A stretch of DNA of 9,484 nucleotides from Bacillus sp. (in: firmicutes) (GTDB taxonomy: Bacteria > Bacillota > Bacilli > Bacillales > Cytobacillaceae): NCBI GenBank assembly GCA_003457145.1, contig DMSR01000484.1, positions 1 to 9,484 on the forward strand, in the 5' to 3' direction. This document shows, in pieces, positions 1 to 5,878 of the stretch. Numbering within the stretch: the first letter of the stretch is position 1; each line of letters begins with the position of its first letter. Below the pieces are notes generated by a model. It did no database searches and was not told the DNA's origin. It saw nothing but the letters and a program-made list of their open reading frames with translations. The position numbers were made by a program, and so were the translations under genes.

Positions 1-186
1 CACAGAGAGACTCATTACCGATTTACCGCATCCAGACTCTCCTACGACCCCAACCACCTGTCTTGACTTAACTGTAAAAGATACCTTATCTACCGCGTTA
101 TATAATTCTCCATCAATCGAAAAGGCTGTTTCAAGGTTCTTCACTTCAAGCAAAGGTGCTTCTTTATGTATTGAATAGTTGCTCAT
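1..186 (-). CDS. appD: Peptide ABC transporter ATP-binding protein, AppD/OppD/DppD type (N-terminal part, cut by window edge)
   Basis: This is an ATPase subunit of an oligopeptide/dipeptide ABC importer, a cytoplasmic protein that powers uptake through a membrane complex. Only the first 62 codons lie in the window. The start is the ATG at 186, preceded by a GAGAAGGTG ribosome binding site. The visible protein begins MSNYSIHKEAPLLEVKNLET, then an A-loop region around SIDGELYNAVDKVSF, then the Walker A motif GESGCGKS at residues 49-56. The ESGCGKS form and the LLEVKNL start are typical of the Opp/Dpp/App ATPases. The App assignment rests on the neighbour: in B. subtilis yjaZ lies directly upstream of appDFABC in the same orientation, as here. 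From this fragment alone OppD or DppD cannot be excluded. A terminator separates it from yjaZ, so it should have its own promoter. Confidence 0.85.
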   Translation of the reverse strand, partial: MSNYSIHKEAPLLEVKNLETAFSIDGELYNAVDKVSFTVKSRQVVGVVGESGCGKSVMSLSV

Positions 187-208
187 TAGGACACCTTCTC
201 ACATTTTA

Positions 209-223
209 AATATTCTGTAAATT
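209..223 (-). promoter_or_regulatory. CodY-like box upstream of the peptide transporter gene
   Basis: On the minus strand this reads AATTTACAGAATATT. It matches the CodY consensus AATTTTCWGAAAATT at 13 of 15 positions. It lies 22 bp before the appD start codon and just downstream of the proposed promoter, where a repressor could block initiation or elongation. CodY represses many peptide and amino-acid uptake genes in Firmicutes. Binding here is inferred from the motif only, and the AT-rich background raises the chance of an accidental match. Confidence 0.45.
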
Positions 224-238
224 CTTATATTTAATAAA

Positions 239-267
239 ATGTTATTACAGTTGTGTTACATTTGCAA
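239..267 (-). promoter_or_regulatory. Putative sigma-A promoter for appD
   Basis: On the minus strand there is a -35 element TTGCAA (262-267), a 17-bp spacer and a -10 element TAACAT (239-244). The -35 is good and the -10 only moderate. Transcription would begin near 232 and give a leader of roughly 45 nt containing the CodY-like box. It is the best candidate between the yjaZ terminator and appD. Confidence 0.4.
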
Positions 268-310
268 TACTTTTTTTCAATTGGGAAATTTATAACTTTT
301 CAGAAATAAT

Positions 311-335
311 AAAAAACCCCTTTATACAGGGGTTT
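311..335 (-). terminator. Rho-independent terminator after yjaZ
   Basis: On the minus strand the stem AAACCCC / GGGGTTT (7 bp, 8-nt loop TGTATAAA) is followed by a T-rich run TTTATTATT. It sits 18 bp past the yjaZ stop codon and so ends the yjaZ transcript before appD. Confidence 0.85.
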
Positions 336-352
336 CTACATAAGTGAATTTT

Positions 353-1138
353 TTAAAATTTCAGTGAATTAATGAATTTATCAGACGTAATAATAAAAGA
401 TGCTTTATCAGAAAACTTTTCTCTTTTCATGTATTGTTTGACTATTTCGTACCCCATTGCGTAACCTAACAGTTTTGGGGTGCTGCCTAATCCAAATAGC
501 AGCTGATCATGTAAACGTTCATCCCTTTTTAAAGAAAGGTTTTCTGAAAGATCTTTTTTCCAGTACTTAGACAGTTCATCTTTAGTATATCTTCTGCTCC
601 AGTCCGCAGCATACTCGTCACCGCAGTTTTGGACGACTGCATGCTCAGCAAGACCTTCCAGTATGATTGAGTCAAGCAGCGTATAATCCTGAGGGCTTTT
701 TTTCTGGCTGTTCATCCGGCATGCATGATGGTATTCATGGACAAACAGAGCTTCCACCTCCTTATCATCTTCCTTTTGAGTCAAAAATAAAAAAAGTTTG
801 TCTTTAAAGGAAACTCCTGACTTCCCTTTTCCTTCTCTCATTAATCTGACATTTGAGTGGTCAAGAGGAAAGATGAAAATTGGAATCTCAGGGCCATTCC
901 ACTTTGTTCTATACTCTTTATAGATTCCAGCAATCTTCTCCCATACCTTAGCTGATTTCAAACTTTCAAATGTATTCCAGCTTTTCCGTCCCGGCCGGTA
1001 CATTCCGAAGTTGAGCAAATATTTATAAATTATATCGGGATCCTCTTCCCCTTCGAAATGGTTTAATAGCAATTCGCAGACCTTCCCTGGTTGATAAAAA
1101 TCCTTTTCAAGCCATTCATCAGTTCTAATTACTCCCAT
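353..1138 (-). CDS. yjaZ: YjaZ-like predicted zinc-dependent protease (DUF2268)
   Basis: The 261-residue protein contains HEYHH at residues 134-138, the HExxH zinc-metallopeptidase signature, followed by ILEGLAEH (160-166), which supplies the likely third, glutamate ligand. This spacing and the surrounding DHSNVRLM and VSFKDKLFLFL segments fit the DUF2268 'predicted Zn-dependent protease' family, whose B. subtilis member is YjaZ. No signal peptide or membrane segment is visible, so it is probably cytoplasmic. Substrate and physiological role are unknown. The start ATG at 1138 has a GGAGGG site 5 bases upstream. It is a single-gene unit ended by the terminator at 311-335. Its position next to appD matches B. 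subtilis, but there the gene on its other side is fabF, whereas here that side holds a gene-free stretch and then brnQ. Confidence 0.85.
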   Translation of the reverse strand: MGVIRTDEWLEKDFYQPGKVCELLLNHFEGEEDPDIIYKYLLNFGMYRPGRKSWNTFESLKSAKVWEKIAGIYKEYRTKWNGPEIPIFIFPLDHSNVRLMREGKGKSGVSFKDKLFLFLTQKEDDKEVEALFVHEYHHACRMNSQKKSPQDYTLLDSIILEGLAEHAVVQNCGDEYAADWSRRYTKDELSKYWKKDLSENLSLKRDERLHDQLLFGLGSTPKLLGYAMGYEIVKQYMKREKFSDKASFIITSDKFINSLKF

Positions 1139-1494
1139 GTTTCCCTCCGCTGACTTTTTATTTTCAGTTTATGTAAGCAGAAGGCAAAATGGTTCACCGT
1201 CTAGTGAAAGGCTTATAGCTCGCAGCAAAAACTCAATAGAAGCATCCAATTAAGGATGCTTCTTCCGAGAAAACCTTTATAGATTAAGGTTCTGTATTGT
1301 CCACCTGTAAGCCATACGGATTTACTGGAATTTTATAATGACCAGATGGAGATGGAAAAAGAGATACTTTTTGCTAATTGATCACATAGTACTGAAGCTA
1401 GGGATGCTTCCTGTGCAAGGCCAAGAATAGGGCTCCATCAACTGTATGCAAAATAAAGTTAAATATAAATTCTCAACCTTTCATGTCTAGAAAC
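1139..1494. other. Gene-free stretch between yjaZ and the brnQ terminator
   Basis: About 356 bp with no convincing coding sequence. The longest small ORFs on either strand lack ribosome binding sites and recognisable similarity. The stretch contains the yjaZ ribosome binding site at its left end, a perfect 9-bp inverted repeat (1239-1262) and a weaker related one, GAAGC-N7-GCTTC near 1394-1410. No clear promoter for yjaZ was recognised. It may be decayed sequence at a synteny break. Confidence 0.6.
1239..1262. repeat. Perfect inverted repeat, possible weak terminator
   Basis: GAAGCATCC and GGATGCTTC form 9-bp perfect arms around a 6-nt AATTAA loop. In the minus direction a short T run (GAGTTTTTG) begins about 6 nt after the stem, so it could act as a weak backup terminator. 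No adjacent gene needs one. Its right portion (1247-1262) is repeated exactly inside the TrmB gene at 3435-3450. Confidence 0.5.
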
Positions 1495-1535
1495 AAAGAA
1501 AATGCTGCCGGCACAATGCCGGCAGCATTTTCTTT
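1495..1535 (-). terminator. Strong intrinsic terminator after brnQ
   Basis: An 18-bp perfect stem (1495-1512 with 1518-1535; GC core TGCTGCCGGC) closes a 5-nt loop. On the minus strand the stem runs into TTTTCTTTGTTTC, a good T tract. It lies 36 bp past the brnQ stop. The A/T-rich stem ends also give a T tract in the plus direction, so it may work both ways. Confidence 0.93.
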
Positions 1536-1570
1536 TATGCAACTATTCTAGAATCCAGTCTTATATTAGA

Positions 1571-2947
1571 TCATGAATCTACAGTTGTTTTTGATAATTT
1601 TTTAACTTGCAATCCACCTTTTGGCCAAATAAGACCTAAAGCAGCACCGATCAAAGCAGGAATGATCCAGCCAAGACCAATTTCGTATAGTGGAAGAATA
1701 TCCATATACACGGATTTTACGGAATTGAAAAAGGATACACTCACGACTGGGAAATTATCCACTAATGTACTATATCCATCGAAAAAGCTGACTAGGAAAG
1801 TCATCGCCATAGAAGCAGCATAAACGCTCTGTTTCTTGCCGAATAAAGGCGATAATAAGGTCAATAGTATAAGAATGATTGCCAAAGGATACAGGAACAT
1901 TAAAACCGGTATAGCGAATTGAATGATATTGTTTAAGCCGAAGTTTGCAATTGTAAAGGAAACGATGCAGAGAATCAATACAAAACTTTGATATGTCACC
2001 CTTGGGAATGTATCATGGAAAAACTCACTGCATGCCGTAATCAGTCCAATGCTTGTTTTTAAACAGGCCAGTACAATTATGATCGCTAGCAAAATAGCGC
2101 CGAAAGACCCGAAATAGTTCTGAGCGACTGCAGCAAAAATCTGGCCTCCATTCTCGAAGGTTCCTATAGCTGATACGCTTGAAGCTCCCATATACGTAAT
2201 AAGTCCGTAAATAAACATCATCAACCCCATTGCGAAAATTCCTGATTTCCATGTGGCTTTAGCGATTTCCTTAGGGGTAGTGATTCCTTGTCTTTTTATG
2301 GCATTGATGACAACTATCCCAAATGCCAGAGATGCAAGGGCATCCATTGTATTATATCCCTCTTTAAATCCTGTGATAAAAGCTAAATTCACATACTCCC
2401 CTAAAGGTTCATTAAAATTACCCAAGGGCTTGATAATGGAGACTCCAATTAAAATAAATAAAAACACGAGAAAAGCGGGTGTTAAATATTTTCCAATGTA
2501 GTCCATGACCTTTGCAGGATGTAGTGAGAAAAAATAAACAATAGCAAAGAAGGAAAAACTGAAGAGACCGAGCCAGATTCCAGCCTGCCCTTGATCGATA
2601 TAGGGCTCAAAACCAACTACAAAAGGGACAGTAGCGGTACGCGGAATAGCGAAAAAGGGTCCAATCGTTAAGTAAAGAAGCATGGAAAAGCCCACACCAA
2701 AAGCAGGGTGTACTCTGCTGGCTAAATCACGCAGGCCAGTGCTTCCCGAAAGCCCAATTGCCAATATACCCAAGAATGGCAGGCCAATGGCTGTTACTAA
2801 GAAGCCAATTAATGCTGGCCAGAAATTTGTGCCTGCTAGTTGTCCTAATTGGATAGGGAAAATTAAATTCCCCGCACCAAAGTACATTCCGAATAGCATG
2901 GTTCCAATTAGGACGTAGGTTGAAAATGGTATCTTTTTTTGCTGCAT
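1571..2947 (-). CDS. brnQ: Branched-chain amino acid carrier BrnQ (LIVCS family)
   Basis: This membrane carrier imports leucine, isoleucine and valine, with sodium as the usual coupling ion in this family. The 458-residue product is hydrophobic throughout, with about 12 predicted membrane helices. It starts with the family-typical segment YVLIGTMLFGMYFGAGNLIFP, followed by QLGQLAGTNFWPALIGFLVTAIGLPFLG and later FFAIPRTATVPF, all hallmarks of the Branch_AA_trans family. Length agrees with B. subtilis BrnQ and BraB. The ATG at 2947 follows AGGAGAA with a 7-base gap. It lies 110 bp downstream of the TrmB-family regulator in the same direction with no terminator between, so partial cotranscription is possible, though a separate promoter is visible. 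Which of the BrnQ/BraB paralogues it corresponds to cannot be decided here. Confidence 0.95.
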   Translation of the reverse strand: MQQKKIPFSTYVLIGTMLFGMYFGAGNLIFPIQLGQLAGTNFWPALIGFLVTAIGLPFLGILAIGLSGSTGLRDLASRVHPAFGVGFSMLLYLTIGPFFAIPRTATVPFVVGFEPYIDQGQAGIWLGLFSFSFFAIVYFFSLHPAKVMDYIGKYLTPAFLVFLFILIGVSIIKPLGNFNEPLGEYVNLAFITGFKEGYNTMDALASLAFGIVVINAIKRQGITTPKEIAKATWKSGIFAMGLMMFIYGLITYMGASSVSAIGTFENGGQIFAAVAQNYFGSFGAILLAIIIVLACLKTSIGLITACSEFFHDTFPRVTYQSFVLILCIVSFTIANFGLNNIIQFAIPVLMFLYPLAIILILLTLLSPLFGKKQSVYAASMAMTFLVSFFDGYSTLVDNFPVVSVSFFNSVKSVYMDILPLYEIGLGWIIPALIGAALGLIWPKGGLQVKKLSKTTVDS

Positions 2948-2998
2948 ATGATCTTCTCCTGTTCTAGATGGGATAAATACAATAAATACTTTTTCTCA

Positions 2999-3026
2999 AA
3001 TATATTAGGTGTTATTTCTTGAACAA
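2999..3026 (-). promoter_or_regulatory. Putative sigma-A promoter for brnQ
   Basis: On the minus strand TTGTTC (3021-3026), a 16-bp spacer and TATATT (2999-3004) form a reasonable promoter in the gap between the regulator gene and brnQ. No T-box or convincing CodY box was found in the short leader. Confidence 0.45.
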
Positions 3027-3057
3027 ATTATATAAGAGTGTAAGAAAATACGGCTCC

Positions 3058-3867
3058 TTATTCGAACCGCTTTCCTGTTACCACATAGTGCAAATTTGAA
3101 TCAATTTTCCAAAAGGACTGAACTTTTTCCTCTCCCACAAGTTTAGTTAACTCCCCAAAAGCAATGTCGTGCCGAATGTACTCAACCGCTACCAGGACGA
3201 GTGCAGGATCAGTGGTTTTTACTGCCCATGCCGTTGTATTAGGGGCAAACTGAGCAATTAAAACCTCCTCATTATCACGTACAATAATGGTTAATCTTCC
3301 TCCCATGCGTTTTTCGGTAATCTCAGGAGCCATGTAATTGTGATGATAGGTGTTGCCAAGCTGTTTGTCTGCTCCAGAGAAGAGCATGGAAAAAACTTTT
3401 ATTCCTTCTTGAACCCGTTTTTCAACTAAATCTTCAATTAAGGATGCTTCAGGATTCCATATGGACATCCAGACCTCTTCTTTTGCTTTATTGATCATAT
3501 CCTTCACTTCAGCTAATACATGCTCGTCATTTTTTAAGCGCCAAATTACATCAGTATCTCTTACATTTTCTATCTTTTTCAGGCTGCTCTCCAAAAAATT
3601 AAAGGATTCATTGAAGTTTTCCCTTAATCGCTTAAGCAGCTTCTCTGCCGGAAGCGGAACATACTTTGCTGGTTCAGAAGGTACAGTGAAAATCGCTCCT
3701 TTATCCAATAGCTTTCCGATAACCTCATAGATCATTGATCGAGGCACACCTGATCTCTTACTCACCTCGTAGCCAGTCACCGGAGAATGCTTCAACAATG
3801 TGATATATGCCTTGCATTCATATTGAGAGAAGCCTAACTTCTGCAGTTCTTTAATAATCTCATCCAT
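3058..3867 (-). CDS. TrmB-family transcriptional regulator
   Basis: A 269-residue DNA-binding regulator. Residues 1-70 form a TrmB winged helix-turn-helix (LGFSQYECKAYITLL, then TGYEVSKRSGVPRSMIYEVI as helix-turn-helix and LLDKGAI leading into the wing). Residues about 75-100 (EKLLKRLRENFNESFNFLESSLKKIEN) look like a dimerising coiled coil. The C-terminal half (VIWRLKNDEHVLAEVKDMINKAKEEVWMSIWNPE and RLTIIVRDNEEVLIA) fits the PLD-like effector domain of TrmB regulators and shows no HKD nuclease motif. TrmB members usually sense small metabolites, classically sugars; the ligand here is unknown. Start ATG 3867 has TAAGGAG upstream. It is divergent from the dicarboxylate operon, which makes that operon (and possibly brnQ downstream) its likely target. 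That assignment is inference from position. Confidence 0.88.
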   Translation of the reverse strand: MDEIIKELQKLGFSQYECKAYITLLKHSPVTGYEVSKRSGVPRSMIYEVIGKLLDKGAIFTVPSEPAKYVPLPAEKLLKRLRENFNESFNFLESSLKKIENVRDTDVIWRLKNDEHVLAEVKDMINKAKEEVWMSIWNPEASLIEDLVEKRVQEGIKVFSMLFSGADKQLGNTYHHNYMAPEITEKRMGGRLTIIVRDNEEVLIAQFAPNTTAWAVKTTDPALVLVAVEYIRHDIAFGELTKLVGEEKVQSFWKIDSNLHYVVTGKRFE

Positions 3868-3908
3868 TTTTACTCCTTATAGTTCTTTTGTTAGTAGTTA
3901 GAATAATA

Positions 3909-3935
3909 CTCACTATAAATATTTTCTCATTATAA
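3909..3935 (-). repeat. Tandem near-identical 10-mers in the trmB promoter (candidate operator)
   Basis: On the minus strand TTATAATGAG (3926-3935) and TTATAGTGAG (3909-3918) differ at one base and are spaced 17 bp apart. The second contains the -10 element. The 9-mer TATAATGAG recurs at 4135-4143 on the plus strand, at the -10 region of the divergent operon. The set may be a regulator binding motif, but the -10 consensus itself accounts for part of the similarity. Confidence 0.35.
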
Positions 3936-3940
3936 GTCAA
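3912..3940 (-). promoter_or_regulatory. Sigma-A promoter for the TrmB-family gene
   Basis: On the minus strand TTGACT (3935-3940), exactly 17 bp, then TATAGT (3912-3917). Both hexamers are near consensus. Transcription should start near 3905 and give a short leader of about 38 nt ending in TAAGGAG. Confidence 0.75.
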
Positions 3941-3957
3941 TTCAGTTTTTTATATTT

Positions 3958-4049
3958 TTAGATAAAAACGATATATGAGGTTTGTTGCCAGAGGAAGTGG
4001 CGGTTTAATCGGCCTGCGCTTGAGTTTTTCTTAGATAAAAACCGTTTTT
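3958..4049 (+). repeat. 12-bp direct repeats with an attached palindrome in the divergent control region
   Basis: TTAGATAAAAAC occurs at 3958-3969 and again at 4031-4042, both preceded by T runs. The second copy merges into the palindrome AAAAACCGTTTTT (4037-4049, 6-bp arms around one C). These sit upstream of the proposed operon promoter, where an activator or repressor could bind. No known motif was recognised. Confidence 0.4.
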
Positions 4050-4111
4050 GAACGAAATGTTACAAAAAATCACTTACATTAGTTTCAAAAGTATATCAAA
4101 ACTTACATATG

Positions 4112-4140
4112 CAAAATAGAGGCATCAAAAAAAATATAAT
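4112..4140 (+). promoter_or_regulatory. Putative promoter of the dicarboxylate operon
   Basis: A perfect -10 hexamer TATAAT lies at 4135-4140. At the 17-bp distance the -35 position (4112-4117) reads CAAAAT, a poor match. A strong -10 with a weak -35 suggests dependence on an activator. Transcription would begin near 4147 and give a leader of about 180 nt. Other hexamer pairs upstream, such as TTTCAA (4083) with CATATG (4106), are weaker. Confidence 0.45.
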
Positions 4141-4160
4141 GAGGGTGAGCTCAAGGAAAC

Positions 4161-4175
4161 CCAATTATTAATTGG
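4161..4175. repeat. 15-bp perfect palindrome, candidate operator
   Basis: CCAATTATTAATTGG has 7-bp perfect arms around a single T, and a further two bases pair on each side if one C is bulged. It lies about 20 bp downstream of the proposed -10 element, a natural place for a repressor to block transcription. The cognate protein is unknown; the divergent TrmB-family regulator is one candidate. Confidence 0.45.
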
Positions 4176-4272
4176 TTAAGTGTTACCGAAATAGGATCTT
4201 TAGATTCAACCTGGCAATCCCGCTTCATGGAGAGTCCCATTGAATAACGAGATGCTTTTTTACAGAACTGAT

Positions 4273-4290
4273 ATGTGAATGTTTTCACGA
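4273..4290. promoter_or_regulatory. Rex-like redox operator
   Basis: ATGTGAATGTTTTCACGA matches the Rex consensus TTGTGAANNNNTTCACAA at 12 of 14 defined positions, with the exact 4-nt spacer and perfect GTGAA/TTCAC arms. Rex is the NADH/NAD+-sensing repressor of anaerobic and fermentative genes in Gram-positive bacteria. The site lies downstream of the proposed promoter and 37 bp before the transporter start, suitable for a roadblock. The same bases also resemble a catabolite cre site (core CG replaced by TG) and an Fnr half-site pair (TGTGA-N6-TCACG). The Rex reading fits symmetry and context best. Confidence 0.5.
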
Positions 4291-4327
4291 AATTATTGGC
4301 GTTGAAAAATGTTAAGGAGTGATGGAA

Positions 4328-5803
4328 ATGGGATCAATAGCTAATCCTCGTCCCAATCAACAGGCAATACCGAAGATTACACAGCAACCGAAACAAGCAA
4401 AAGAAGTAAACTTTTTGACTTTGTTGATTACACTGGCAGTCGGCGTAATTCTTTGGTTTATTGGAGCACCGGAAGGACTCGATCCGAAAGCCTGGCAATT
4501 ATTTTCGATTTTTACAGCGACGATTGTCGGTCTGATTATTAAGCCGATGCCAATGGGCGGAGTCGCCATTCTTGGTATAACCGCGGTGGTACTGACTGGC
4601 ACCCTCGAGCTTGGAGATGCACTTAGCGGATTTCAAAACACTACTATCTGGTTAATCGTCATCGCATTTTTCATTTCCCGGGGCTTTATTAAAACAGGCC
4701 TTGGAAACCGTGTAGCTTATATATTTGTAAAAAAATTCGGCAAGAAAACGCTCGGCCTTTCCTATGCACTTTTGTTCAGTGACCTTGTGCTATCGCCCGC
4801 AATGCCAAGCAACACTGCCCGTGGCGGCGGAATCATCTTCCCGATTATCCGTTCCCTCTCTCGCACCTTCGGGTCAGATCCTGAAGATGGAACCGAAAAA
4901 AAGATTGGGGCATTTTTAACTAAAACCGCTTTCCAAGGAAATATGATTACGTCCGCAATGTTCCTGACCGCGATGGCGGCAAACCCGCTTGCTGCTACTC
5001 TTGCAGGTGACGCCGGCATTACGATTACCTGGACCAACTGGGCTGTAGCCGCAATTGTCCCGGGACTTGTAAGTCTGATAGTCGTTCCGTATTTCATTTA
5101 TAAGGTGTATCCGCCAGAAATCAAGGAAACTCCAGAAGCTGCAAAGGTCGCTACTGAAAAATTGAAGGAAATGGGCCCTCTGAAAAAGTCGGAGTGGAGC
5201 ATGATTTCTGTTTTCATCCTGATTTTGGGATTGTGGATTTTTGGAGAAAAAATTGCCATTAACGCAACAACAACTGCTTTAATTGGACTTTCCGTCCTCC
5301 TTTTGACTTCTGTTTTGTCTTGGCAGGATATTAAGAAAGAAGAAGGCGCATGGGATACGTTGATATGGTTCGCCGCTCTAGTGATGATGGCTTCATTCTT
5401 GAACACACTTGGCATGATTCCATGGTTCAGCGATATGATGGGCGGTGCTGTTAGTGGAATGACTTGGATTTTGGCTTTAGGCGCACTGGCCTTAATTTAC
5501 TTCTACTCCCACTACTTCTTCGCAAGCGCGACAGCACATGTCAGCGCAATGTACGCAGCATTTTTAACCGTCGCAATCGCCGCGGGGGCACCGCCGATGC
5601 TGACTGCATTGATCCTTGGCTTTTTCGGAAACCTGTTTGGCTGCATTACTCACTATGGCAGTGGCCCAGCGCCTGTGTTCTTCGGCTCCGGTTATGTCAC
5701 CCAAAACAAATGGTGGGGAATCGGCTTTGGAGTCTCCATCATCCATATCGTTATCTGGGGATTTATCGGCGGCCTTTGGTGGAAGATACTTGGCCTTTGG
5801 TAA
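4328..5803 (+). CDS. DASS-family di/tricarboxylate transporter (YflS/CitT/TtdT-like)
   Basis: A 491-residue membrane carrier of the divalent anion:sodium symporter family, which moves malate, succinate, fumarate, 2-oxoglutarate, citrate or tartrate, either with Na+ or by antiport. A cytoplasmic basic N-tail (1-28) precedes about a dozen membrane helices. The first substrate motif SNTARGGGIIFPI begins at residue 161. The second site reads FFASATAHVSAMY (398-409), with SAT in place of SNT, as in the CitT/YflS-like branch. THYGSGPAPVFFGSGYV near 441-457 is also typical. Three in-frame starts exist: GTG 4319, ATG 4322 and ATG 4328. Only 4328 is properly spaced (8 bases) from the AAGGAG site, so it is chosen. 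As first gene of the operon with fumarase and SDH/FRD genes it should supply their C4 substrate. Exact substrate and exchange mode are not determined. Confidence 0.92.
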   Translation: MGSIANPRPNQQAIPKITQQPKQAKEVNFLTLLITLAVGVILWFIGAPEGLDPKAWQLFSIFTATIVGLIIKPMPMGGVAILGITAVVLTGTLELGDALSGFQNTTIWLIVIAFFISRGFIKTGLGNRVAYIFVKKFGKKTLGLSYALLFSDLVLSPAMPSNTARGGGIIFPIIRSLSRTFGSDPEDGTEKKIGAFLTKTAFQGNMITSAMFLTAMAANPLAATLAGDAGITITWTNWAVAAIVPGLVSLIVVPYFIYKVYPPEIKETPEAAKVATEKLKEMGPLKKSEWSMISVFILILGLWIFGEKIAINATTTALIGLSVLLLTSVLSWQDIKKEEGAWDTLIWFAALVMMASFLNTLGMIPWFSDMMGGAVSGMTWILALGALALIYFYSHYFFASATAHVSAMYAAFLTVAIAAGAPPMLTALILGFFGNLFGCITHYGSGPAPVFFGSGYVTQNKWWGIGFGVSIIHIVIWGFIGGLWWKILGLW

Positions 5804-5821
5804 AAAGATTGCTCAATATCC

Positions 5822-5861
5822 TTTCCGGCAGCCTCCAGAAACAGCTGGTGGATGCCGGAAA
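5822..5861 (+). other. Stable intercistronic hairpin before the small ORF
   Basis: The outer arms TTTCCGGCA (5822-5830) and TGCCGGAAA (5853-5861) pair perfectly over 9 bp. Inner arms CCTCCAG and CTGGTGG pair with one T-T mismatch around the 6-nt loop AAACAG, and one G/A mismatch separates the two stems. No T run follows; the next element is the TAGGAGGA ribosome binding site at 5864. It is therefore more likely an mRNA-stability or processing element, or a modulator of downstream translation, than a terminator. Confidence 0.7.
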
Positions 5862-5878
5862 ATAGGAGGAGATAAATT

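Larger units (their letters stand above)
4141..4327 (+). other. Long 5' leader of the dicarboxylate operon
   Basis: About 180 nt without a convincing ORF separate the proposed promoter from the transporter start. The leader contains a palindrome (4161-4175), a hairpin TTCATGG/CCATTGAA with one bulged base (about 4223-4245), a T run near 4256-4261 and the Rex-like inverted repeat (4273-4290). The T run follows no strong stem, so it is not a clear terminator. No known riboswitch class could be matched by eye. Confidence 0.4.

Noticed and set aside
1338..1430. 30-codon plus-strand ORF starting MTRWRWKKRYF in the gene-free stretch
   Set aside because: No ribosome binding site, no recognisable similarity, and an overlapping frame is about equally open; most likely chance.
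3975..4034. 19-codon ORF (MRFVARGSGG...) between the divergent promoters
   Set aside because: No Shine-Dalgarno sequence upstream and no promoter suited to it; too short to support.
3958..4042. CRISPR-like direct repeats
   Set aside because: Only two 12-bp copies with a single 61-bp interval and no regular spacers; better read as regulatory repeats.
4211..4226. Sigma-54-like sequence CTGGCAATCCCGCTTC in the leader
   Set aside because: GG is present but the required GC at the fixed distance reads TC, so the -12 element is missing.
4274..4287. Catabolite-responsive cre site TGTGAATGTTTTCA
   Set aside because: Matches 12 of 14 positions but the central CG is TG; the Rex reading explains the symmetric arms better. 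Not fully excluded.
4319..4327. GTG at 4319 or ATG at 4322 as transporter start
   Set aside because: Both overlap or nearly touch the AAGGAG site at 4314-4319; the ATG at 4328 has normal spacing.
5822..5861. Intrinsic terminator after the transporter gene
   Set aside because: The stem is strong but is followed by AATAGGAGG and has no T run, so termination is not expected.
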